A stretch of 64,000 nt of DNA from Maricaulis sp. (GCF_030149515.1 NZ_JASBRI010000024.1:1-64000); one strand, 5' to 3'; counted from the stretch's first letter, positions 45,338-54,505 are shown. The notes: generated by a model not told the origin, from the letters alone. Translations and numbers: made by a program.

Positions 45338-46171
45338 ATGGGACGCACGGCAATGGACATTCTCGGCGTGGAGGACACGCACGACAGGGGGGCGCCGTTG
45401 ACGGGCCATTCAGCCCCGCTCCTGTTGCAGTCCAACCCTTTCCTGCGCTCGATCCTGATTTCGCTGATGCGCGATGCGGGCAGCGACGATGTCATGGTTG
45501 CCCGTTGCGCCGGGAGCGCGCTGGCCGCCATGGGTCAGCGCCCGCCCAGCGTCCTTGTGTCCGACTGGAACGACCACGACACGGCCGAGGAAGACCGGTT
45601 GCGGATGGTCCGGCGTATCCGCGAATCCTCGGGTACGGGATTCGACCGCACCCCGATCATCATGATTTCCCAGCCGCGCTCGCGGCGCGAAATCGAGTTG
45701 GCGCGCGATGCCGGCGTCACCGAATTCATCGTCACGCCGGTCGCCCCGATCACGCTGCGGCATCGCCTGCAATCGGTGAAGGACAAGCCGCGCAAATTTG
45801 TGCAGTCCCCGCGCTTCAACGGCCCGGACCGCCGGCGCCGCAAGCGTCATGCCCTCGGCCCCAGCTACAAGCGCATGGCCGATGTGGACGCCGGGCTGAC
45901 AACGCCTATGGGCGCCGCCCGCGCGGCGGCTGTGGCACTCGTCCAGGAAACCCAGCTGACCGGCGATCCGCTGGCGGTACGTGTCGCCCGCTCGCTGCAG
46001 CGCTACATCTCCTTCATCCGGGACTACACGCCCGTCGAGGCCGAGATTGCCCACATGCATCGCGCCGCGCTGGCCCAGCTGACGCGCATGGCCGAGGACG
46101 GCAATCCGCTGCGCGAGCCGGTTGTGACGGGCCTGGAGGAGGTGGTGGGCCGGCGCATGAAGCGCCGCTGA
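45338..46171 (+). CDS. degenerate response-regulator receiver protein
   Basis: A protein of about 277 residues with a receiver-like domain in the middle: PLLLQSNPFLRSILISLMRDAG for strand 1 and helix 1, then SVLVSDWND with the phosphoacceptor-like Asp, TPIIMISQPRSRREIELARDAGVTEFIVTPVAP for strands 4-5. The usual invariant Lys of strand 5 is replaced by Thr (IVTPVAP), so phosphorylation switching is doubtful. A basic linker (PDRRRRKRHALGPS) and a helical C-terminus follow. The start could be 45338, 45353 (ATG ATG choices) or 45299. Similar proteins in Caulobacterales are standalone regulators of unknown output. Confidence 0.75.
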   Translation: MGRTAMDILGVEDTHDRGAPLTGHSAPLLLQSNPFLRSILISLMRDAGSDDVMVARCAGSALAAMGQRPPSVLVSDWNDHDTAEEDRLRMVRRIRESSGTGFDRTPIIMISQPRSRREIELARDAGVTEFIVTPVAPITLRHRLQSVKDKPRKFVQSPRFNGPDRRRRKRHALGPSYKRMADVDAGLTTPMGAARAAAVALVQETQLTGDPLAVRVARSLQRYISFIRDYTPVEAEIAHMHRAALAQLTRMAEDGNPLREPVVTGLEEVVGRRMKRR

Positions 46172-46235
46172 AACGGCTGGCCGCCCGGCTGCGCCTGACC
46201 TATCACAAGGCGGTAGGCAAGCCGGAATTCCCGCC

Positions 46236-46724
46236 ATGGACGACGATATCCAGACCCGCCTCGACACGATCGCACCGCTCATTGTCGACGGTTCGCCGCA
46301 CGCTGTTGCCCTCGGGTTTCGCATCGACTCGCTGACTCCGGGCCGGGCGACGATGTCCGCGCCCTTCTCGCAGGCGCTGATCGGCGACCCCGAAGCCGGC
46401 ACGCTGCATGGCGGCGTAATCACGGCGCTGCTGGATCATTGCTGCGGCATGGCCGCCTTCGGCGGTTTTGGCGCCAGGGATACGCCGGCCACGCTGGACC
46501 TTCGCATCGACTACATGCGCCCGGCCAGGCCCGGACACGACATCACGGCCCAGGCCCGCTGCCTCAAATCCCACGGTCTCGTCGCCTTTGTCCGGGCCAC
46601 GGCGCATGACGGCGATATCGAGGACCCGGTCGCCATCGCCCAGGCGGCCTTCATGATCACCCGGGCGTCCAAGGCTGCCCAGGACCGGGCCGTGCGAGCC
46701 ATCCGCGAAGGAGACGGCACATGA
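46236..46724 (+). CDS. PaaI-type hotdog thioesterase
   Basis: A 162-residue hotdog-fold thioesterase hydrolysing acyl-CoA. The active-site segment reads DPEAGTLHGGVITALLDHCCGMAAFGG, with the HGG motif of the PaaI family. The C-terminal strand pattern (ATLDLRIDYMRPARPGHDITAQARC) fits the fold. Its stop overlaps the start of the next hotdog gene by four bases (ATGA), showing translational coupling; the two may form a heterodimer. Confidence 0.92.
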   Translation: MDDDIQTRLDTIAPLIVDGSPHAVALGFRIDSLTPGRATMSAPFSQALIGDPEAGTLHGGVITALLDHCCGMAAFGGFGARDTPATLDLRIDYMRPARPGHDITAQARCLKSHGLVAFVRATAHDGDIEDPVAIAQAAFMITRASKAAQDRAVRAIREGDGT

Positions 46725-47146
46725 GCCGGGTCTTGCTGGACACGCTGATGACGGCGCCCTACGTGGCCCGCTTCGGCGTCAGGCTGGAGATGAAGGGCAC
46801 CGAGCTGACCGGCGTGCTGCCCTTCAGCAATGACCTTGTCGGCAATCCGCTGATCCCCGCCCTGCACGGCGGGGCGGTCGGCGCCTTCCTGGAAATCGTC
46901 GCCTCGGGCTCGCTTCTGGTCAGCCAGCCCATGGCCCGGCTGCCCAGGCCGATCGATGTGGCCATCGACTATCTGCGGCCTGCGCGCGATCAGGACGTGT
47001 TCGCCCGCGCCATCGTCGCCCGGTCCGGCCGCCGTGTCGCCAATGTCCGCGCCGAGGCCTGGCAGGGCCGTACGGATGCGCCCGTGGCCACGCTGCACGG
47101 GCATTTCCTGATCACGCCGGAAAGTTCCGGCGCCGCGCAAGGGTGA
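46721..47146 (+). CDS. second hotdog thioesterase of a tandem pair
   Basis: A 141-residue hotdog protein with the corresponding segment GNPLIPALHGGAVGAFLEIVASGSLLV, also having HGG, and IDVAIDYLRPARDQDVFARAIVARSGRRVANVRAEAW. It diverges strongly from its partner, so the pair is an old duplication. Translated by coupling from the ATGA overlap. Substrates unknown. Confidence 0.9.
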   Translation: MSRVLLDTLMTAPYVARFGVRLEMKGTELTGVLPFSNDLVGNPLIPALHGGAVGAFLEIVASGSLLVSQPMARLPRPIDVAIDYLRPARDQDVFARAIVARSGRRVANVRAEAWQGRTDAPVATLHGHFLITPESSGAAQG

Positions 47147-47297
47147 CCGTCCGGTTAAGGGGCTGACAGTTTGTGGCCGAAGCCTGACTCAGGTTTAGGG
47201 CCGGTGCCACCCGTACGAAAAGCCGCACGGGCGATCCTGTTGCTGCGGTTGCGGCCTGCGCGGGGCAGGCCGGCCGCTCCACAGACAGGAGCCCCCA

Positions 47298-47624
47298 ATG
47301 TTCATGCGCACACTGGCCGTATCCGCGGCCGTTCTTGTAACCGGCCCGCAGGCCCTCGCCGCCGATCCGGACCGGGTAGAGACACTCACCTTCCGTCCGG
47401 CCAACCTGGTCGATGCCGAAGGCCGCGCCGCCTTGCTGGCGGATGTCCGCCATGCCGCGGAATCGCTGTGCCGGGAGCCCGGTCGCCGCGACCTGTACCG
47501 CCGGCGCCTGGAAAATGCGTGCATCAGCTCGGTTATGGAACAGGCCGGCCGCCAGATCGACCGGCGTCTGGCCGCGCTGCCCGATCCGCACCTCCCGCGG
47601 GCGTTGAGCATCGCCGTGTCATGA
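47298..47624 (+). CDS. UrcA-family exported protein
   Basis: A 108-residue exported protein: MFMRTLAVSAAVLVTGPQALA is a signal peptide. The mature chain has two cysteines in the UrcA pattern (HAAESLCREPGR and ENACISSVMEQA), which likely pair. UrcA proteins are small, common in Caulobacterales and Sphingomonadales, of unknown function. A second UrcA protein is encoded 0.7 kb downstream. Confidence 0.88.
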   Translation: MFMRTLAVSAAVLVTGPQALAADPDRVETLTFRPANLVDAEGRAALLADVRHAAESLCREPGRRDLYRRRLENACISSVMEQAGRQIDRRLAALPDPHLPRALSIAVS

Positions 47625-47753
47625 CACCGCGGCACGCCGCGCCCCGGGGGGTGGCGCGGTTCCGGCGGTATTGGGAACCGGTCCCGAAAACGGCATCCGC
47701 CGTGCGACGTCCTGACCACTGGCCGCCCGTAATGGCACCGCTAGGATGGGGGT

Positions 47754-48116
47754 ATGGACAGGACCGGCCCCGTCATCGCCTATTACGACGCGCTCTGCCC
47801 GATCTGCCGGATCGAGATGGACCGGTATGCCCGCCACGGCAAGGATGTGATCCGGCTGGAGGACTGCAATGGCGACATGCCCGCCGATGTCGACCCCGAT
47901 GCGGCACTCGGATCGCTGCATGTGCGCCTGCCCGACGGGCAGGTGGTCGACGGCTGGCTGGCCTTCATCGCGATCTGGGAACGTCTGCCCGGCTGGCGCT
48001 GGCTGGCTTTCCTGACCCGGCCGGCCCCCATTCGCGTGCCGCTGGACCGGCTGTATCGCCGGCTCGCGCCCTATCGCCCGCGCCAGACCTGTCGCGAGGG
48101 CAGCTGCAAGACCTGA
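47754..48116 (+). CDS. DCC-family thiol-disulfide oxidoreductase (DUF393)
   Basis: A 120-residue protein with the family's N-terminal YYDALCPICRIEMDRYARHG, that is DxxCPxC, and the typical WLAFIAIWERLPGWRWLAFL and PLDRLYRRLAPYRPR segments. A predicted thioredoxin-like oxidoreductase; partner proteins unknown. It lies between two UrcA genes. Confidence 0.92.
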   Translation: MDRTGPVIAYYDALCPICRIEMDRYARHGKDVIRLEDCNGDMPADVDPDAALGSLHVRLPDGQVVDGWLAFIAIWERLPGWRWLAFLTRPAPIRVPLDRLYRRLAPYRPRQTCREGSCKT

Positions 48117-48301
48117 TCGCCCGCTGCCGGATTGGCCCATCGTGACGAGTGCCCGCGCCGGATTATACATTTTTGTATTGGTGAACTTCGAATAAGGCGA
48201 CGGGCGACCTATGGACTCAACAGTTTCCGTATCCAGATAGGGTGTCGCGTACGATGCATTTTCGCATCGTTTCGCACCAACCCCCGTTGGAGGCTGAAAC
48301 C

Positions 48302-48622
48302 ATGTTCAGATCGACACTCTCCGCCGCCCTCGCGGCGCTTGCCCTCTCTGCCGCTCCGGCCCTGGCCGGATCGCCCTTCACGGTCCGGATCCCCGTCATC
48401 GAGGCGGATCTGGCCGATCCGGCCCGCCTTGAGGCGCTGGAAGCCCGGATCGCGCAAGCCGCGCAGGATGTCTGCCGCGAGCGCGTTACCGGCGATCTCC
48501 TGCGAGCCTATACGCTGCGCAGCTGCATCGAGACCACGACAGCTCACGCGATGGAACAGCTCGAAGCCCGTCTGGCCGAAGCCCCGGCCCCGGAACGCAG
48601 CACCGCGTCCCGGGAGGACTAG
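48302..48622 (+). CDS. UrcA-family exported protein, second copy
   Basis: A 106-residue exported protein, signal peptide MFRSTLSAALAALALSAAPALA, ribosome site GGAGG 9 bases before the ATG. It has the same paired cysteines (AAQDVCRERV and TLRSCIETTT) and length as the first UrcA protein but only loose identity. An upstream in-frame ATG (48242) lacks a ribosome site. Function unknown. Confidence 0.86.
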   Translation: MFRSTLSAALAALALSAAPALAGSPFTVRIPVIEADLADPARLEALEARIAQAAQDVCRERVTGDLLRAYTLRSCIETTTAHAMEQLEARLAEAPAPERSTASRED

Positions 48623-48698
48623 CGGCGATTGTGCCCCGGGCCGGGGCCAGGCCGGATACCGGCTTGCCCTCTTCGCACCGCCGGGCTAGGTGCGCTGG

Positions 48699-50066
48699 AT
48701 GTCCGTTGCCTCGCTCACCCGCATCGACGTCATCCAGCGCGCCTGGCCCCTGGTCTTCGCCAATGCCGCAGTCCCGCTGGCCGGGGTGACCGATACCTTC
48801 GTGCTGGGCCTGTCGGGCGATACCGCCGACCTGGGCGGCGTTGCCCTGGGCGGGGCGATCTTCTCGGTATTCTACTGGAGCTTTTATTTCCTGCGTATGG
48901 GCACGACGGGGCTCACCGCCCAGGCCGATGGCGCGGGCGACACCGCCGAGACCCAGCGCATCGTCCTGCGCGCCCTGGCCATTGCCGCCATGCTGGGCCT
49001 TCTGGTCTTCGTCCTGCGCGACCTGATCGCACTTGGCGGTTTCGCCCTGCTGCAGGGTGAGGCGGAGGTGGAAGCCAGGGGCGCGCACTACCTGCTCGCG
49101 CGGGCCTGGGGTGCCCCGGCCGCGCTGGCGGCCTTCGCGCTGTCGGGCTGGCTGATCGGGCTGGGCCGCAATACCGCAACGCTGGCGATCTACGGTGTCT
49201 TTTCGGCCGTGAATATAGGTCTCGATCTCTGGTTCGTCCTGGGCCTGGGCTATGGACCCGGCGGGGTGGGCGCGGCGACGGCCATCGCGGAATGGGTGGG
49301 CCTGGCCGCCGGCCTTGGCCTCGCCGCCCATGCGCTGGCGCGTCAGGGCGGCTGGGCCGGCGGCGTTCTCGACCGGGTCCGCTTGACGGACCCGCGCGCC
49401 CTCGCGGAAATGTTCCAGGTCAATCTCAACCTGATGATCCGCACCTGGTCGCTGGTGATCGGCTTTACCTGGTTTGCCAATGCCGGCGCACGCCAGGGCA
49501 CGGCGCCGCTGGCCGGCAATCACGTCCTGCTGCAGATCATCTCGCTGTGGGCCTTCGTGCTGGACGCGTTCGCCTTTGTCGCCGAGACCGAGGCCGGCCG
49601 CGCCTTCGGCCGCCGCTCCCTGCCGGCCCTGCGCAAGGCAGTGCGCCTGACCGGCGAACCCATGTTCGCTGCCGGGGCGATATTTGCCGTGCTGACCTTT
49701 TTCCTGGGCGCGGACGTTTTGTCCCTGGTGATCGAGGACGAGGCGGCGCTGGAGGCGGCGATAACCTATCTGCCCTGGTGCGCCGTCGTGCCCTTCCTGG
49801 GTGCCGGCGCCTGGTTGCTCGACGGTGTGTTCATCGGCACGACCAGCGGGAAAATCCTGCGCAATGCCGGGCTGGCGGCCGTAGCGGTCTATCTCGCCGC
49901 CGATGCGATCCTGGCACCGGCCTTTGCCAATCACGGCGTCTGGGCGGCCTTTCTGATCTTCTACATCGCCCGCGGCGCAGCCCTGGCCGCGGCCTATCCG
50001 GCGCTGGAACGGCGGCTTCAGCCGGTACCGACCGCCTCGGAAACGGATGCAAACCCGTCTGCCTGA
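48699..50066 (+). CDS. MATE-family efflux transporter (DinF type)
   Basis: A 455-residue multidrug and toxic compound extruder with twelve predicted helices. The N-terminus MSVASLTRIDVIQRAWPLVFANAAVPLAGVTDTFVLG carries the DinF-type first helix and the conserved Asp. Antiport with Na or H is the family mechanism. A GTG three codons earlier could be the start. Its last 49 bases overlap the 3' end of convergent pyrD, an unusual tail-to-tail overlap between two full-length genes. Confidence 0.92.
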   Translation: MSVASLTRIDVIQRAWPLVFANAAVPLAGVTDTFVLGLSGDTADLGGVALGGAIFSVFYWSFYFLRMGTTGLTAQADGAGDTAETQRIVLRALAIAAMLGLLVFVLRDLIALGGFALLQGEAEVEARGAHYLLARAWGAPAALAAFALSGWLIGLGRNTATLAIYGVFSAVNIGLDLWFVLGLGYGPGGVGAATAIAEWVGLAAGLGLAAHALARQGGWAGGVLDRVRLTDPRALAEMFQVNLNLMIRTWSLVIGFTWFANAGARQGTAPLAGNHVLLQIISLWAFVLDAFAFVAETEAGRAFGRRSLPALRKAVRLTGEPMFAAGAIFAVLTFFLGADVLSLVIEDEAALEAAITYLPWCAVVPFLGAGAWLLDGVFIGTTSGKILRNAGLAAVAVYLAADAILAPAFANHGVWAAFLIFYIARGAALAAAYPALERRLQPVPTASETDANPSA

Positions 50067-51049
50067 AGCCGTTCGGCCAGCCCGTCCTTGATGCGCTGGA
50101 CCAGCCCGGGGCCGTGATAGACCAGACCGGTATAAAGCTGGATCGCATTGGCGCCGGCGCGGATCTTGGCATAGGCCGTATCGGCACTGTCGACCCCGCC
50201 GACGCCGACAATGGCCAGGTCCGGCCCGGCCTCGCGGCGGAACAGCCGCACCAGATCGGTCGAGCGCGCGAAGACCGGCGGGCCCGACAGGCCGCCGCCC
50301 TCGCCGATGAGCGGGCTTTTCAGCGTGTCCGGCCGGGTGATGGAGGTATTCGACACGATCACCCCGTCCAGCCCGTGCCGGCGGATGGCCGCGATCATCA
50401 CGGCCGCTTCCTCATCCTCGATATCCGGCGCGATCTTGAGAAAGACCGGAGCCGCATCGCGCGCTTCGGCAACAGCGGCGAGCAATTCGTCCAGCGCGCC
50501 GGAGGATTGCAGGGTGCGCAGTCCCGGCGTGTTGGGCGAGGAGACATTGACGGTGAAGAACTGCGCCAGACCCTTCAGCGCGGCAAGGCAGGTAGTATAG
50601 TCCCGGACCCGGTCCTCGCTGTCCAGGTTGGCGCCCAGATTGACCCCGACCGTGCCCGGCCGTCCGGCGCGGCGCGCCAGGCGCGCCCGGAACCGGTCGA
50701 GCCCCTGATTTGGAAAGCCCATCCGGTTGATTACGGCCTCGTCTTCCTCGAGCCGGAAGATGCGCGGGCGCGCCTTGCCGGCTTGCGGGCGCGGTGTCAC
50801 GGCGCCGCATTCGACAAAACCGAATCCCATGCGCAACAGCGCGTCCGGCGCTTCGGCATTCTTGTCGAAACCGGCGGCCAGGCCGACCGGATTGGGCAGG
50901 TCGAGCCCGGCCAGCGTGGTCGACAGGCACGGATCGTCCGGCCCGACCACGCGCGGCCCCAGGCCGAGCTTCAACCCCCAGATGCCCAGGCGATGGGCGC
51001 GCTCCGGATCGACGCCGCGCAGGGCCCTTGTGGCGATATCGTGCAGCAT
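50018..51049 (-). CDS. pyrD: dihydroorotate dehydrogenase (quinone), class 2
   Basis: PyrD oxidises dihydroorotate to orotate in pyrimidine synthesis, membrane-associated and quinone-linked. 343 residues: LVTALDPxR-like amphipathic N-terminus (MLHDIATRALRGVDPERAHRLG), then VGLAAGFDKNAEAPDALLRMG, FTVNVSSPNTPGLRTLQ with the catalytic Ser, KIAPDIEDEEA, and VGVGGVDSADTAYAKIRAGANAIQLYTG near the C-terminus. Its start lies one base after the DUF952 stop, so it is co-transcribed with that gene. Confidence 0.96.
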   Translation of the reverse strand: MLHDIATRALRGVDPERAHRLGIWGLKLGLGPRVVGPDDPCLSTTLAGLDLPNPVGLAAGFDKNAEAPDALLRMGFGFVECGAVTPRPQAGKARPRIFRLEEDEAVINRMGFPNQGLDRFRARLARRAGRPGTVGVNLGANLDSEDRVRDYTTCLAALKGLAQFFTVNVSSPNTPGLRTLQSSGALDELLAAVAEARDAAPVFLKIAPDIEDEEAAVMIAAIRRHGLDGVIVSNTSITRPDTLKSPLIGEGGGLSGPPVFARSTDLVRLFRREAGPDLAIVGVGGVDSADTAYAKIRAGANAIQLYTGLVYHGPGLVQRIKDGLAERLQADGFASVSEAVGTG

Positions 51050-51406
51050 CTAGTCGCGCTCCAGATCGGCGGGCAGGACCCAGTCGCCCTCGTCATTGCG
51101 GCGGATATGGCGCAGTCCGCGCACGGCACTGGCCGGGATCGGTCCGTAGACATGCGGGAACAGGGCCCCGCCGCGGGACGCCTCCCATTTCACGGACCGG
51201 CCCAGCGCCTCCAGATCGATCGCGACCAGCAACAGCCGGTCGTGCTCGTCGTAATGCTTGATCAGCGTGCCTTCGACCTGGCCGGCCGCGGAGAGATGGA
51301 TGAAGCCGTCCTCGATATCGTGCGGGTCGCCGGTGAACTGACCGTCGGCCATTACGGCCGCCCAGCGTTCCGGCGTGGCGAGTCGGTATGCGATCCTGGC
51401 GGTCAT
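51050..51406 (-). CDS. DUF952-family protein
   Basis: A 118-residue protein of the DUF952 family, which folds like a small ADP-ribosylation-type domain and has no known function. It contains the pattern EDGFIHLSAAGQVEGTLIKHY with the 'DGFIHxS' motif and RGGALFPHVYGPIPASAV near the end, as usual. It overlaps pyrD directly (start of pyrD follows its stop), a frequent neighbour pair in alphaproteobacteria. Confidence 0.9.
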   Translation of the reverse strand: MTARIAYRLATPERWAAVMADGQFTGDPHDIEDGFIHLSAAGQVEGTLIKHYDEHDRLLLVAIDLEALGRSVKWEASRGGALFPHVYGPIPASAVRGLRHIRRNDEGDWVLPADLERD

Positions 51407-51536
51407 TCTGTGGGGTTAGCCCCGGCGCGGGAGCGAGGCAAGGGTGTTGGGCGGCGGCCCCGCATTGGGGCGAGGCTGCCGCCTCGAATCGCCGACCGTT
51501 TTCCTATCCCCGCCGCGCGGACTAGTATCGTGCCCG

Positions 51537-52160
51537 ATGTTCACGCACGACGAGATCTGGCGCGGGATCGACCGGTTGGCCGCGCACGCACAGACCAGCC
51601 CGTCCGGGCTGGCGCGGCGGGCCGGGCTCGACTCGACGACCTTCAACCCGTCCAAGCGCTTCTCGCGCGACGGGAGCAAGCCGCGCTGGCCCTCCACCGA
51701 GAGCCTGGCCAAGGCGCTGAGCGCGGCACACATGGATTTTGCCGGCTTCGCCGACCTGGTGGCCGGCAAGACCCCGGGCCGCGCATTGCAGGCGCGCGCC
51801 CTGGCCGACAGTCCCGACACCGCCTTCGATGCGGGCGGCCTGCCGCGCGGCGAGGGCTGGACACGCATCCCCTTTCCCGGCCTGTCCCTGGACAACGCCT
51901 ATGCGCTGACGGTCGAGGGCGACGGGATGAAACCGGTCTATCGCCATGGCGACCGGCTAGTCGTGGCGCCGGACGATCCGCTGCGCCCGGGCGACCGGGT
52001 TGTGGTGAAACGGCGAGACGGCACGACCGAAGCCTGGGAGCTGGGCGAGCGCAGCGTACAGGCGGTCTCGCTGATCGCGCTCAACCCCCGGCGGCCCGAC
52101 TGCCGGGTGAAACTGACGGAGATCGCCTGGATGGCGCGAATCGTCTGGGCGAGCCAGTAG
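51537..52160 (+). CDS. S24/LexA-like helix-turn-helix regulator lacking the catalytic dyad
   Basis: A 207-residue regulator with an N-terminal helix-turn-helix (residues 10-70, SPSGLARRAGLDSTTFNPSKRF) and a C-terminal LexA/S24-like domain. Family members read GDSMxPVY for the nucleophilic Ser; here it is TVEGDGMKPVYRHGD, so Ser is Gly. At the Lys position family members read AKEL; here TTEAWEL, so Lys is Trp. If so, self-cleavage is impossible and the protein would be a stable repressor or act through another signal. The family comparison is from memory. Confidence 0.85.
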   Translation: MFTHDEIWRGIDRLAAHAQTSPSGLARRAGLDSTTFNPSKRFSRDGSKPRWPSTESLAKALSAAHMDFAGFADLVAGKTPGRALQARALADSPDTAFDAGGLPRGEGWTRIPFPGLSLDNAYALTVEGDGMKPVYRHGDRLVVAPDDPLRPGDRVVVKRRDGTTEAWELGERSVQAVSLIALNPRRPDCRVKLTEIAWMARIVWASQ

Positions 52161-52163
52161 GCC

Positions 52164-52925
52164 TCAGCGCGCCATGCGCTCGCCGGCCCAGGCCGCGGCG
52201 GCCCGGCGATCGCCCAGCAGGGCGGCGAATTCGGCGGCTTCCGCCTTCAACCGGGAATCCAGCGCATTGCGTGGCGGCAGGGCCAGCACGGTCTCGATCT
52301 GCTCGCGGATCCGGGGCCAGTGGGCCGGCTCGTCGAGGGCCGCCAGCGCGACGGCATAAAAGAAACGCGGGGCGGGATTGCCGGGATCCAGGGCGATGGC
52401 CTGGCTGTAATAGCCCATCCCGGCTGCCACCGAGGCATCCAGCATGGTCATGCCGCGCCGCCCGCCGCGGCGGGCCACTTCCAGATGCCAGGCGCCCAGC
52501 ATGCCCAACGCCCAGGGATCGTCCGGATCGGCCGTCACGGCTTCTTCCAGCAAGTCGTGCCCGCGCTGCGGCAGGCGCAAGAGGTAGGCCCGCCAGCCGC
52601 TCATCTGCCGGCCGCGATACCCCAGCGCCCCGGCCAGCCGCACACGGGCATCGATATGCGTCTCGTCGAGATGGAGCGCGTACTCGGCCAGATCCGCCGC
52701 CCGCCCGGCGAGGGCCTCACGGTCGGGATGATCGGGTTCGGTCATCAGCTGGGCGAGCAGGGCACCGGCGGCAAAGGCATAGCCATCCGCCCCGCCTGCG
52801 GTCTGGGCATGGGCCGCGGCGGCCTGCCAGCGCCCGTCCTGATAGGCGCGCCGGGCTTCGGTCATGTCCGCACGGGCAGGCGCTGTGAGGGCCAGCAGGA
52901 GAAGGAATAAGGCAAGCGTGCGCAT
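52164..52925 (-). CDS. exported TPR-like protein
   Basis: A 253-residue exported protein, signal peptide MRTLALFLLLLALTAPARA, then helical repeats with Ala-rich TPR character (ARRAYQDGRWQAAAAHAQTAGG, LAEYALHLDETHIDARVRLAGALGYRG, AIALDPGNPAPRFFYAVALAALD). Convergent with the S24 regulator gene with 3 bases between the ends. No catalytic motif; probably a scaffold. Not further assigned. Confidence 0.75.
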   Translation of the reverse strand: MRTLALFLLLLALTAPARADMTEARRAYQDGRWQAAAAHAQTAGGADGYAFAAGALLAQLMTEPDHPDREALAGRAADLAEYALHLDETHIDARVRLAGALGYRGRQMSGWRAYLLRLPQRGHDLLEEAVTADPDDPWALGMLGAWHLEVARRGGRRGMTMLDASVAAGMGYYSQAIALDPGNPAPRFFYAVALAALDEPAHWPRIREQIETVLALPPRNALDSRLKAEAAEFAALLGDRRAAAAWAGERMAR

Positions 52926-53034
52926 GGGACCAGTCTAGGCCGGGCCCGGTGCCGGGCAAAGCGGCAACCGCGACTTTTCGCGCGCTGGGCGGACAGGCCG
53001 GCCTGACCTAGTGTCCGCTACGGAGAGGCCCGCC

Positions 53035-54414
53035 ATGACCGAAGTCTTCCAGCCGCCCAAACCGCCCTATGCCGTCTATTCCGGCATCGGCAAGCTGACC
53101 CCATCGGACTACTGGACCTATTTCCGGGCCATGCGGCGCAATCCGCTGGAAGTCTGGGGCGAACACCATTTTCGCATCCGGATCGCCCCCTTCCGCTTTC
53201 TCGGCCGCTCCAGCCTGATCGTCAACGACCCCGACGCCATCCATCACTGTTTCGTCAGCCGGTCCGGAAACTACGGCATGAACCCGTTGCGCCAGGCCGT
53301 GCTCCGCCCCTTCCTGCGCGACGGGCTGCTGACCGCGGAGGGCGAGGTCTGGAAGACGGCGCGCAAGGCTGTCTCGCCCGTCTTCACACCGCGCAGGGTC
53401 AACGCCTTCGCCCCGCAGATCCGGACCATCAGCGAGGATGCCGCAGACGCCTTCGCCGCCGTCGACGGACGCGTTGTTCCCGTTTCCCGGGCCATGGTGG
53501 ACCTGACGCTGGATGTCCTGATCGAGACCCTGTTCTCCGGTGACGAGGCGCTGGACAAGGCGGCCTTCACCCAAGGCATCCACAAACTGCTCGAAATCAG
53601 CGGCATTCCCCACCCGTTCGACCTGTTGCACCTGCCCGGCTGGATCCCGCGCCCGGGCCAGGGCCGTTCGCGCAAGGTGATCGCCGGACTGCGCCGCCAG
53701 GTCGCCGCCGTCGCTGCCGTGCGCCGGGCCGCACCCGCGCCGGACCGGGCCGGACGTCCCGCCGATTTTCTCGACCTCCTGCTGGGTGCCGGGCTGGACG
53801 ACACCGCAGTGACCGACAACCTCCTCACCTTCCTCGCCGCCGGTCACGAGACCACCGCACGCAGCCTGGCCTGGACGCTCTACCTGCTGTCACGCGCCGG
53901 GGAGGTGCGCACACGGCTGGAGACGGAGATCGATGCGGCACCGCTTGACGATTGCGACCCGGCCGCGTGGGCGGGCCTCCTGCCCTGGACGGAGGCGGTG
54001 ATCAAGGAAAGCCTGCGCCTCTACCCCTCCGCCCCGATGCTGGCGCGCACCTCGAAAGAACGGGATATCGTCGCCGGCCTGCCCGTGCCCGCCGGCACCG
54101 ATGTTCTGGTCTCGACCTGGCTGTTGCACCGCCAGCGCGACATCTGGGCCGAGCCGGACGCCTTCCGCCCCGAGCGCTTCCACGGCGAAAACGCCACAGC
54201 CATTCCGCGCGATGCCTACCTGCCCTTCGGCCTGGGCCCGCGCGTGTGCATAGGCGCGCGCTTTGCCATGATGGAAATGGTGATCGTGCTGGCCTGTCTC
54301 CTGCGCAAGGTGCGTTTCGATTATGCCGGCGAACGCGACCCGCGCCCGGTCATGCGCATCACGCTGCAGCCGGACAATGCGGTGCCGATGCGTGTGAGCG
54401 CGCGGAAGGGCTGA
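53035..54414 (+). CDS. cytochrome P450
   Basis: A 459-residue heme monooxygenase. The oxygen-activation motif is AAGHETTARSLAWTLYLLS, the ExxR helix is VIKESLRLYPSAPMLART, and the heme-binding loop is PFGLGPRVCIGARFAMMEM with the Cys ligand. Start after GGAGAGGCC at 53035 gives MTEVFQPPKPPYAVYSGIG. It resembles bacterial fatty-acid/alkane-oxidising P450 (CYP102-like or CYP110-like heme domain) without a fused reductase, so it needs separate redox partners. Substrate unknown. Confidence 0.95.
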   Translation: MTEVFQPPKPPYAVYSGIGKLTPSDYWTYFRAMRRNPLEVWGEHHFRIRIAPFRFLGRSSLIVNDPDAIHHCFVSRSGNYGMNPLRQAVLRPFLRDGLLTAEGEVWKTARKAVSPVFTPRRVNAFAPQIRTISEDAADAFAAVDGRVVPVSRAMVDLTLDVLIETLFSGDEALDKAAFTQGIHKLLEISGIPHPFDLLHLPGWIPRPGQGRSRKVIAGLRRQVAAVAAVRRAAPAPDRAGRPADFLDLLLGAGLDDTAVTDNLLTFLAAGHETTARSLAWTLYLLSRAGEVRTRLETEIDAAPLDDCDPAAWAGLLPWTEAVIKESLRLYPSAPMLARTSKERDIVAGLPVPAGTDVLVSTWLLHRQRDIWAEPDAFRPERFHGENATAIPRDAYLPFGLGPRVCIGARFAMMEMVIVLACLLRKVRFDYAGERDPRPVMRITLQPDNAVPMRVSARKG

Positions 54415-54505
54415 CGGTTTTCAACACTTTCCATGCTCCCCTCCGCGGACCTGCTTCTCCCCCGGAACAGGTCCGGGGAGATGCATGCCGGCGCGAAACC
54501 GCCCC

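Noticed and set aside
49292-52888. Plus-strand open frame of 1198 codons
   Set aside because: Shadow frame across MATE, pyrD, DUF952 and S24 genes, with no domain of its own.
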